Source: Gnomoniopsis sp. IMI 355080
Taxonomy: Eukaryota > Ascomycota > Sordariomycetes > Diaporthales > Gnomoniaceae
DNA length: 64,000 nt
Assembly: GCA_027946555.1 (NCBI GenBank)
Contig: JAPEVC010000081.1
Location: 78,055-142,054, forward strand
Reading direction: 5' to 3'
Both the position numbers and the translations under genes were made by a program. Below the pieces are notes generated by a model. It ran no database searches. It was given only the letters and a program-made list of their open reading frames with translations, and was not told where the DNA came from. Below are positions 44,709 through 54,348 of the stretch, piece by piece; position 1 is the first letter of the stretch, and every line of letters starts with the position of its first letter.

Positions 44709-45419
44709 ATGGCGGACTCCAATGCGCCCAAACCGTCTAGCAGCGTCAAGCTGGTGCTTCTTGGCGAGGCCGCCGTGGGAAAATCCTCACTAGTGTTACG
44801 TTTCGTCAACAACGACTTCCAAGAGAACAAGGAGCCCACCATTGGCGCCGCCTTCCTCACCCAGAAGTGCAGCCTGCCGACACGGACCATCAAGTTTGAG
44901 ATTTGGGACACGGCCGGTCAGGAGCGCTTTGCGTCTCTGGCGCCCATGTATTACCGAAACGCCCAAGCTGCGCTGGTCGTCTACGACCTTACCAAGCCCA
45001 CCTCGCTCATCAAGGCCAAGCACTGGGTCGCCGAGCTGCAGCGTCAGGCGAGCCCCGGCATCGTCATCGCGTTGGTCGGAAACAAGTTGGACTTGACGAA
45101 CGAAGCAAGCGGCAGCGGGAGCGGAGGTGATAGCGGTGGTGATGATGCGGACGATTCGGGAGATGCGAGGAAGGTGTCGACTGAGGAGGCCAAGGCATAC
45201 GCGGAAGAGGAGGGGCTGTTGTTTTTCGAGACCAGTGCAAAGACGGGTCACAACGTGACAGAAGTATTTACAGCGATTGCCAACGCCATCCCCGAGACAT
45301 CACTCAAGAGTGCCAGGGGTCCGGGTGCATCGAATGCAGCCAGCAGGGGAGGCGAGGAGCAGAGGGTGAATTTGACCGGTCCTCGAGACCAAGCCGGCAA
45401 GGAGGGGTGCGCTTGTTAG
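44709..45419 (+). CDS. Rab5/Ypt5-type small GTPase
   Basis: Early-endosome Rab GTPase controlling homotypic fusion and vacuolar sorting (Vps21/Ypt5 group). Single exon, 236 residues. All G motifs are intact: GEAAVGKS (19-26), effector Thr44 in EPTIGAAF, WDTAGQE (66-72), NKLD (125-128) and ETSAK (174-178). The IGAAFLTQ switch I and the SLAPMYYRNAQAALVVYD switch II regions are those of Rab5. The C-terminal CAC is the double-geranylgeranylation signal. The unusual part is a 20-residue Gly/Ser/Asp insertion between the G4 motif and helix alpha-4 (about 133-153), which makes it longer than yeast Vps21. Function inferred from the switch sequences is secure; which of the fungal Rab5 paralogues this is cannot be decided. 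Confidence 0.95.
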   Translation: MADSNAPKPSSSVKLVLLGEAAVGKSSLVLRFVNNDFQENKEPTIGAAFLTQKCSLPTRTIKFEIWDTAGQERFASLAPMYYRNAQAALVVYDLTKPTSLIKAKHWVAELQRQASPGIVIALVGNKLDLTNEASGSGSGGDSGGDDADDSGDARKVSTEEAKAYAEEEGLLFFETSAKTGHNVTEVFTAIANAIPETSLKSARGPGASNAASRGGEEQRVNLTGPRDQAGKEGCAC

Positions 45420-46248
45420 AGGAGGGCCAGCGTGAGGAGATACGCAGTGGAGATGTGGAATGGGGAGACAGCGCATAGGCGGCCACGTCTTTAGAAAAAG
45501 ACTGGGTGCAAGGCTCATGTGCTTGGGCGAGATTGGTCCATGAAGCATCGCATTTGTTTTGGTATTGGGGCGGGGAGGAGTGTTTGGTCTCAAGGGCAGG
45601 TCACTTGGGAATAATATGTGTTTTTTTTTTTTTTTTTCGCGAAGATCATTCCAGCATGACTTTGTCGTTCTGTTCAGGCAGCGAATTCATTCATTTGTTT
45701 GAACATGGTATCTGCCAGGTGTGTCTGCATTTCGAACGGTGGCCAGAATGCCAACATGTCCCTGGGCTATGAAGACGTGTTAAAGTACACACCTGCTCTG
45801 TTGCTTGCAGCGTTCGTGCGACCGTCACCCGTGAGTCTGAATAGATCCGCGTCCTTACCAATCAGGCAAGATTCCTTGAATCAGAATTAGTATCGTAGCA
45901 TTGGGTGTTCCAGGACCACCTACACGGTTCGCGAGGCTGCTAAGGCGACTTGGTCCGTGCACCGTCAATCTAAATTCTTCTCCAAAGCAAGCCCTGAGCG
46001 CGCGCCGGCCACAGCAGCAGGTCCGACACGACACGACACGACACGCCAGAGTTGAACAACTCTTTTGATCAGATCCTACTGCGTGATTTTGTCGCTGATC
46101 AACCAAACCTTCGGCAGGTCTCGTTTACAAATGGACCGCCCTTTCTCACGCACATAACGACCGTCGGCGTCCTTTCATTCCGCGCCGCAGTCGTGTCACA
46201 GCCCAGGCCAACGACCCTTCGACCTCTCTTTTCCGCACAACTGCCACA
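45420..46248. other. intergenic region
   Basis: 829 nt between two plus-strand genes, with a 17-T run at 45621-45637 and (ACACG)4 at 46026-46045 in the promoter of the RING gene. No RNA gene seen. Confidence 0.6.
46026..46045. repeat. (ACACG)4 microsatellite
   Basis: Four perfect pentanucleotide copies about 200 nt before the RING-protein start codon. Confidence 0.85.
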
Positions 46249-49200
46249 ATGGCAGCAAACTACGTGACAGTGACGCCTGCGCTGGCCGAACTTATCAGGT
46301 ACTTGTTCTGATTCCTCGCGCCGTGCTTGGCGCCTGTACTAACTTGGGCTCAGCTCGCTACCCCAGGATGAAGTCCCGTTCAAACTTCGCTGCGCTATCT
46401 GCAGCAAGCTGGCGGTCAACGCCTTCAAGACCCCTTGCTGCGAGCAGATGATTTGCGAAAACTGTAAGCAAGCAACCTTTTTGTCGGCCTCACCTTGGCG
46501 TGACTGACAACAGCGACAGGCAAAACTACCCTTCCATCCACCTGCCCTGTCTGCGAGCACACCCCCGTCTCTGTCGACGACTGCAAGCCAAATAATAAGC
46601 TTCGCATGACGACCAGAGCCTTCCTGAAGACGGCAGAAAAGAAGAGGGACTCCTCGCAAGCAAAAGAAGCCACGCCCGCCACACCCATCACCCCGGTTGA
46701 TGCGAAGCCTTCCGCTACACCTGCCGCGCCTCCTACTGAAGAGGTAGCTACAGAGTCTGCCACCACAGCTGTTCAAGATGGTGGACAAGGTGCTGAGGCG
46801 ACTGGCCCGGCGAACGAAGAAGCTGGTCTTGATGCACCAGAGGAGGGCAAAGCAGCTTCGCCTGTTGCCGAAGGAGAGGTGCGCCGCGTGCATTTTCTGA
46901 TTCAAATAACTCATACTAATGCCTCAACAGAAGACTCTACCTGCAGACGGCCAACTATCTGGAGAGAACGAGACCAAGGATACCCAAGATGAAGCCACTG
47001 GTGAGCCGATTGAAGAGAAGGACAACACCGAGGCAGCTCCGGAGGAAGCGGGCGAGGGTGTTGAAGGCACCGCTGTGGACAATCAGCAGAAGCCAGGCTT
47101 TGCTAATGGATTTGGGTTCAACGGCATGAATGTCCCGAACATGCCCTTTGCCGGTGGTGACTTCAGCCAAATGAATCAGATGCAAATGATGATGGCCATG
47201 CAGAACGGAATGGCCCCTAACGGTTTTGGTTTCAACATGATGGGTGAGTCTTGTCCATTTCTCACCATCCAGGCAGTATGTCAAGCTGACACATTCTCAG
47301 GAATGCCCGGCATGGGTATGGATCCCTCGATGATGAACAGCATGTACCAGATGAACAATGGCTTCGGTGCGCCAGGCATGGACATGAGCATGATGAACGG
47401 CATGGGAGGTTTCAATGGCAATGGTGGCTCCGAAGAGAACTGGAACGGACCGCAAGCATGGAATAACGGCCAAAATAATTACAATCATCCAAGTGCTTCT
47501 GGCATGGGTAACGGTGATTATGGGAATTTTAACTCTGGTTTCCACACAGGATACAATCAAGGTAATTTTGGCCCGCAAAACAACCAATTCAATGACTTCC
47601 GCGGCGGCCGAGGCTACTTCCGTGGCAGGGGCCGTGGCCGTGGATACGGCAACTATGGTCGCGGAGGCTTTGGATATGGACAACAGGGCAACTACCAGGG
47701 GCAGAACCAGAACTACATGAACCAACAGCAGCATCAGTACGGCTCGAACATGATAGGTCAGGCTGCCAATGTTCCCCAGTCTGGCGGCTCACAGAATGGC
47801 CTGGACGCGTCTCCTGGTAATGGCGAAGGCGACAAGAATGTCGACGAGTACGGCCGTGCACTCCGTCGTGAGACTACACAGGACGATGGCCAAGATGCAC
47901 AAAAGACCGAAGGCATCGACGGCGCCGACGAAGGCGGCGATAAGGACACCAAGGAGGATACAAATGGCGTACAAAGTACAGTTGATGGCTCTGGCCTGCA
48001 ACCTATCTCAGTTATCGAAACAGTGGAGCTGGATCCGGATGGTAACAAGAATGGCGGCAACGTCGTATCCCTCAGTATGAGACCCAATGGGCCTACATAT
48101 GGCAACCAGCAGCGAGGAGGTAGCTTTGGAGGCATGCCGCCCCCCGCTGTCCCTGTGCCCGATGTTCCTTTGAATGCACCTACGGGGCCCAAGGCCATGC
48201 GCCAGGGTCTGCCCAACACTAGCTTGTTGCATTTGCGTGCCAAAGGGTATTCGATCCCGGGCGACGAGCCTATGAGTATCAACACCAATGGTGTTCAGAG
48301 CCCCAGCGTCCAGAGTGGCCACGGGTCAATGAACACGCCCTTGGATGATGATCGCGAGCGAGATCGGCGTAGGTCGAGGAGTAATTCTATCGCAAGCACG
48401 GTGAAACGTCGCGAAACTGGCGACCGCGAGCGCGAGCGCGAGCGCAGCCGCAGCCGCAGCCGGAGCCGAACGGGACGGGATAGGAGCGATCGACACCGGG
48501 ACCGCGACCGCCGTGGAACAGACACGCGATCCAACTCTCGTAGCCGCAGTCGTGAAAACAGAGATCGTAAGCGCAAGCACCGCTCAGATGAGGATGTGGA
48601 CGAACGCGACTACGAGAAGGAGAAAGAGCGTCGCCATCGGCATCGCAGCAGCAAGAAGTACTATGACGACGACGAGCCGCGGTCTTCCAGGGAAGATAAA
48701 TACGGCGATCGGTCCAGGTCTGCCTCGCCCGGGAGCCGTAAGTCAAGCCGTCGGGGGAAGCGGCGCGAGCGTGACCGGAATGATGATGAGGAGCGGGATC
48801 ACAAGCATAAGTCAAGCCACAGCCACCGACACCGAGACAGCCGCTCCGAGCGCGAGCGCGAGCGGGAAGGCAAAGACCGTGACCGCAAGCGCGAGAGAGG
48901 AGACCGGGACAGGGACCGTGATCGTGATCGTGATCGTGACCGCGACCGAGAGCGTGAACGGGACAAGGAGCGTGAAAGGCGCCGCAGTAAGCACAGCACT
49001 GCAGAGCCTCCGACGCCGACTGAGCCCAGCGCAGATCGGGGTGGCGATGTGAAGGAGTTCAACCCACCTACGGGGCCCAGGGGAAGTATCTCCAAAAACT
49101 ACAGCATCTTCAACGCCCCGAAACCCTCTCAGTCTACCAAGGGTCCCTCTTTATCAAGACCATCTAGCTCATCTTCGTCAATTCCCAAAGGCCCGCGCGC

Positions 49201-49444
49201 CGCGACGCTGCCAAAGGATCCCCATGCGGCGGAACGCGAGGCACGCAACCGTGAGAGACTACTCAAAGAGACGCAGCGGCTTGCGGGGATGGGCGGTGGC
49301 GGGCTGAAGAGACGGAGTGGTGGTGACGAGGGTGGAGATAGTGGGAGGACAAGCAGGAAGAAGAGAAGAGGCGGCGAGGTGCTCGATGGCGAAGATACCC
49401 TCAAGAGGGCTGAGGCAGAGAGAGAGGGCTCGCGGTGGGGTTAG
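46249..49444 (+). CDS. RBBP6/Mpe1-like RING protein with RD/RE-rich tail
   Basis: Probable nuclear RING-type ubiquitin ligase or RNA-processing factor. Five exons: 46249-46298, 46354-46463, 46520-46878, 46931-47243, 47301-49444, giving 991 residues. The RING is at residues 30-65 (CAIC, CC, CENC, CPVC) and is followed by PNNKLRMTTRAFLKTAEKK, the same arrangement as after the RBBP6 RING. Unlike RBBP6 and Mpe1 there is no DWNN domain or CCHC zinc knuckle in front. Then come an acidic Glu/Ala/Pro linker, a Met/Gly/Asn-rich region, an RGG-type patch (RGGRGYFRGRGRGRGYGN) and a C-terminal half packed with alternating Arg-Asp/Glu/Ser, typical of splicing and 3'-end-processing proteins. Intron 4 (57 nt) is in frame and stop-free, so retention would add 19 residues. 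Confidence 0.88.
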
Positions 49445-49573
49445 AAGCCAGCCGTCACGAACCGGACACCCAAACCTGCTACACATGCTCTTGATGGTGG
49501 TAGTGGAGTTCCCTTCACGATTCGAGGGCTTGCAAGGCCTGAATAGATTGCTATGCGCCCAAATTGGCCGTAG

Positions 49574-49687
49574 TTAAGCGTCAGGACCAGCTCAGTTGAA
49601 CGTGAGGAACAGATGCGCAGACTCGAGCGCGAGGTTCGTGAACGTCAGCCTGAGCGTGTGTTGACTGCTGTACGGCAGAGGGCCTAG
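49574..49687 (+). pseudogene. short coding relic (charged coiled-coil fragment)
   Basis: An ATG-less open frame of 37 codons encodes EREEQMRRLEREVRERQPER and ends in TAG. Beyond the stop the same frame continues (ELDRVHRSRARGGRARGG) without further stops to about 49850. The strongly heptad-like, charged composition is unlike the surrounding non-coding DNA and suggests the remnant of a coding exon. No parent gene can be named. Confidence 0.3.
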
Positions 49688-49712
49688 GAGCTAGATCGCG
49701 TCCATCGGTCCA

Positions 49713-49742
49713 GGGCGAGAGGTGGCCGGGCGAGAGGTGGCC
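49713..49742. repeat. 15-bp direct tandem duplication
   Basis: GGGCGAGAGGTGGCC occurs twice back to back (49713-49727, 49728-49742). Confidence 0.85.
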
Positions 49743-50439
49743 GGAGAGCCGTCCTCCTCAGGATGATGGGCATGGCTGACCCGAGAGTTGTTCTCGGGTC
49801 ATTGATAGGCTCATGGGCCTGTTTTGCAGTCACAAGAATAGCCTCTCCATGAATAGGGACTGGGACAGTGAGCTAGCGAAGGACCCATCATTGAGAAGGA
49901 GAGGCACACGAATCGTGTTTGCTGCTACTCGTCTCGCTTAGCAACCCACTCCGGTCCTAGATCAGGGTGAGGGTAATTTCAAGATAGGGATCAAGCATGT
50001 GTAATACTTCATAGTTTGGGCTGGCATCTTGTTGGTAGCAGGAAAGGAAAGGAAAAGAAGGGGCGGGCGTTTGGGCATCACTACAGGCGAAGAAGGGCGC
50101 GAAAAGTCCTCTCGGATGCGGCTTAATGAGAATCAATGCGCTCTATTTTCATCTTGCATGTTTCCATTCATCGTGCAAAGTAATTCTGGTCGCTTTAGCT
50201 CCTATGTTGTCATGTAGACGTCTACCTGTGAAGCGCACGATGAATCAACACTACACTACACTCCGAATAATGGACAAAAAAAAGAACGGCTCGTCCTTCT
50301 ACGCACTGCCTTTCCAGTCAACAAAGGGCCGTGGTTGATCATACCTGCAGCGCGTCACTTACACAACAACCTTTGCCCAGGCCAGCGAACTTTACGGGAA
50401 GTTGAAGGATATTTCTTTTGATTTTTTTGTTGACCAAGT

Positions 50440-50512
50440 TATACAATTTGAACCCACGACCCTGGCGCATCTTAGTAGGATGTTATAGAACCGGTGCTCG
50501 ATCTAGGGAGGC
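50440..50512 (-). pseudogene. degenerate tRNA-like sequence (tRNA-Lys type T arm)
   Basis: Read on the minus strand from 50512: GCCTCCC (acceptor 5' arm), TAG and GAGC of a shortened D arm, a middle region with a CATC-loop-GATG stem, then GGTCGTGGGTTCAAAT, which differs by one base from the T arm of fungal tRNA-Lys genes (B box GGTTCGAAT). The 3' half of the T stem and acceptor should read CCCAC...GGGAGGC but is TGTATAACTT instead, so the cloverleaf cannot close. It is best explained as a decayed tRNA gene or a tRNA-derived element. Confidence 0.4.
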
Positions 50513-53338
50513 AGTATACCGTTTAAGCCAGCAGCCTTCAACCTTGGGGTATGGTTGCATATCAAAGGCCAAACAATGGTCATATGCTTGTTAACAATCT
50601 TTTGCTGGTCGACCAACTTGCCTCTTGCTGGCCTGCATTTGGCGTATAACTTGAGCATATGGCGGTGTTCTCCCATCTCTATCTCGGCCAATATAACAAT
50701 CTTTCCCACCTGCCCTTTTGCAATACGTAATAGGGTGCTGGATGAAACACATCTCGTGTCACCGATCAGAAGATGGAATTGTCTCTTGCCATGTTAAAGG
50801 TGCCCTTGCGAGTCGACGAACGTACGAGATTGGCCACGTTGTCACGACCTTTTGAGCCACACACTCCCCCACGCACTAAATCCCTTACTAACCAATCCTT
50901 TCATTCGAACTTATGTGCTCTTATCAACCGCTCGCCCCTGCCCGAAACTTATTCCAAAGAATACCTACGTTTACATCACAGGAACGCCCTCTGTTGCGCC
51001 AAAGTTGAAGGATTGGGGGAGATAAAAAGAAAATTCAAAAAAAAAGTCGGAGCCCCCAAGTTGCATGCAAATTAGGCTGAATAGTGAAGCAGCCAAGAAT
51101 GACAAATATAAAGCAGACATGCAGCTACATGAGCACGCCGAGCCCTCTGTTTGGTGATCCGACAAAGATCGTCGGCGGCAAGAGATAGCAGAGCCCCATA
51201 TACGACGGGTCTAGGCACCGTGGCGAGATTAGTGGGAAGGTAGACATTGACGGGCCATACCGAAACATGAAAGAACGAGTTTCTCTTTCTCTCCGCCGTG
51301 TTAGTGGTGTAGAAGTGGGCGGATGGTTGGCCTCTTCAGCGGCGTCCCCCCTTTTCGCATATCGAAATGCTATGGCCACAGACAGACACGTTATTACTGG
51401 CATGAAGGAAAACAGGTCTCCCACAGTCGCAAGAACCCCCAGCGCCACACCTACACAGCCCACGGCCCGTCTATGATTGCATCGATAGTCCGCCTGGGCG
51501 ATGCTCACATACACACAAGGATAGGTACGAAGAAGCATGTTGCGTGGCGCCACCACTTACCAATGACGACAACGGAAGTCCTGAAGTCCAAGAGGATTCA
51601 TGTTTGATGCTGCCCAACCTTTACTCCACTCCTGTCACAAAAATATGGTTCAAAAAAAAAATCCAAGTAGAAATGAAGATGATAGCGAAACGTTGCCATT
51701 GCGGCTCAAATCCGATACGCCGTTAGCGGCTGAAAAAGCAAAGAGAAAAAACAAAGCAGAGAAAAGGGCGTCACCAATGCGGGCGTCGACGACGACCTAT
51801 CTGCCTTGTCCAGCTTGTCAACTCTGACAAGGGTGATGCAGCTGAGCTTGGGCTAATGTGCCGTTGCGTGGCGAATGCTTGGGAATTACACAACGGCATC
51901 CAACAGAGCACACCGCTGGACTGCCTGTGGGTTCTGGTTTCCTGGAGCGTAAGCATTGCGGGTGGTTTGAGAGCAGCTTCACCTCAGCAAGGAGCTCGCT
52001 CATTGGGAAGAAAGACTTGAGCACGGGAAACCGGAGGATGGCCCGAAAAGACGTTGATGATATCAAGCAGTCCGCAGTATTGGAATACCAAGAATCACAA
52101 AGAGCAGTATTCGGAGAGCCTGCTGCCAATGTATCAGTCTCGATCCACATCTGGGAAAACGGGAACATCGAAGCTGAAAAGGCCTCGTTGGTCATCAAAT
52201 GGTGTGGGACGTCAGACTTGGTAAGCGGCCTGCGGCAGCCACGCCTTTTTAGAGCCTCAATGTCATAGGCGGGAACGTTCGTGCTAGTGACATGCGAGAG
52301 GTGCATCGAAGCTTGCGAATGCGGGCTTTCGATGCATGAGGGCGGGTTGCAATACAAGGATGTAAAAGCTTAGAAAGGGAATGTCCACGCCAGTAGAAAC
52401 TGGGCATAGACGAGGGCATGAGGCAGAATCCCTCCATCGGAAAGAGAAACCATCACCAAGCACGACGTCTGAGACGGACAGGCCAGGGGCTCGAGTGGTC
52501 ACGATTCATCCAGATGATCATATCAAGTCTCAAGTGAACTCATCTCGGCGTGGGTGCGCTTTATTCGTCGCACTCACACAGTAGGTAGCGAGTGAAGTGC
52601 CGAACTGGACAGTTGGGCGGCCTGGGACACAACGAATGTTCTTAAAATCGATTGGGCCGGGTGGGTTTCTGAGGCTGAGTTCCTGTACGACCCTCTTCAC
52701 GGTGAGCGTGTGGTAACATTGCTATGTGTCTTGAGAATCTGGGGGTCACTTCAAGATGACTGGTCGGGCTCAGCCACGCCGAAGGAGACGTATTCAGGCA
52801 CCCCACTTGAGCATCACCTGGTACAACGTAGCCGACCCTGCTTCTGCAAAAGGGCCGTTCTTGGCCGATTCTGAAGCCCAAAAGTAGCATCCGCTGGGAG
52901 CTTTTCCATATGCCTTGCTTGCTGGACCATCAAGTCCATCCATCAAGCTAGACATGGTGCAAGACCCTGGCGAGACCTAAGAAGCCGTCGTCATAGCATG
53001 GCAATTCTGGACCATGGGCCCCGGACACACAAAACCCGCAGAGACGTTTTTCTCCGCATGGCGAGACCACGCGATGTTCCCTTGAGTTCCACTTTGAAGT
53101 CATGCGATGGGTGTATGCAAGCCAGGGGCAACAATGGCCGGTGACTCCAGGACAAAAAGGGTGTTCGACTAGACGAGACTTGCACGCACATAAGCTAGAG
53201 ATGCAAGGTGAGGAGGCTGCTGCAGGCAGGCAGCATGTCGCACCAGTGATCATGCTCACCATACGCTGGGACGAACATATGGCGAACGTCGCCAGTGGTG
53301 TTGTTTCTGAGCAACTCTTGGGGGCCGAACAGACATTC

Positions 53339-53379
53339 GGCAGGCTCGGCAGGTTAGGCAGGATAGGCAGGTCAGGCAA
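53339..53379. repeat. 9-bp tandem repeat (GGCAGGNNN, 4.5 copies)
   Basis: Four consecutive 9-bp units beginning GGCAGG at 53339, 53348, 53357 and 53366, followed by a degenerate fifth. Confidence 0.8.
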
Positions 53380-54324
53380 GTGGATTGACGCCGTTGTCAA
53401 TATGGTGGTGTTCTTCTTCACCGAGGCAACTTTGGTGCAGGACTGTGTACGCCTTTCCACATTAGAACGTTGGAAGTCCGGTGGAACATGTGTGGGAGCG
53501 CATGCTCCAGCTTCATAAGGATTCACAGACAAGTGAGGAAGAACCCTGAAGAGTGCAATGTGGTGGTGGATGGTAGATGAATTGAGGACGGATAATTCCG
53601 GGGGTCCATTGCAGAACGTGGGGAGAGCTTGAGCGAGAACCGTCGGAACAGGCCCAGGACATACAATTATCCAAGACCCATCGTTTCGTCAACGGAGGCT
53701 GCGAGCAAGGTACTATGGCGGAAACGTCGCTGGTGTTGTGGGTCAGCTCCAGAACCATGCGCGGCCGGGGGGGAGGGGGGTAGAGGGGTGAGTGCCACGA
53801 AGGACGTGGAACAGCAAGGGAAATTTGTTTCATGCCGCCCATGGGGAAGAGCCAAAGCAGGTCACATCAGAGAGATATTAATAGCGTTCGTCCGGCGGCC
53901 TCTCTGTGGACAGTCAGATGAACGGCTGGCGGCAGCATCGGAGTCTGACTACGCAGTAGAGAGTTTCCGGGACGTCGAATCATGGCTCTGTTGGCAAATT
54001 AAGACCAGATTGGGGTACCGCGCGAGGTAATCTGTAAGAGGTAGAGAGGCCGGTCCATTACCTTGTGGTTGCATTTGTACACAGTACACAGTACGACCGA
54101 CTCTGAAGTTTGGGAATGATATTGATTCGTTGAAAACAAGCTCTCCATCTTGGCCGGGGGTCGTGGTCGTGGTCGTGCTGCCCCCTTGCCACTGCAATTC
54201 GTGTGATCTTGCAGCTTTGAACAGAGTCAAGTCGATCAACTCGGAGCCAAAGCCAAGCGCGATACTCGAAGCATTCGTGCGTGCGAGCCCAAAGTGGAAC
54301 AAGCTTAGCGAACGAGAGGGAAGA

Positions 54325-54348
54325 GCAACAGCAACAGCAACAGCAACA
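54325..54348. repeat. (GCAACA)4 microsatellite
   Basis: Four perfect hexamer copies. It is responsible for poly-Cys or poly-Thr/Ala runs in spurious ORFs here. Confidence 0.85.

Noticed and set aside
51818..53532. Overlapping ORFs of 136-194 codons on both strands
   Set aside because: Competing frames on both strands, no domains, no splice-supported extension.
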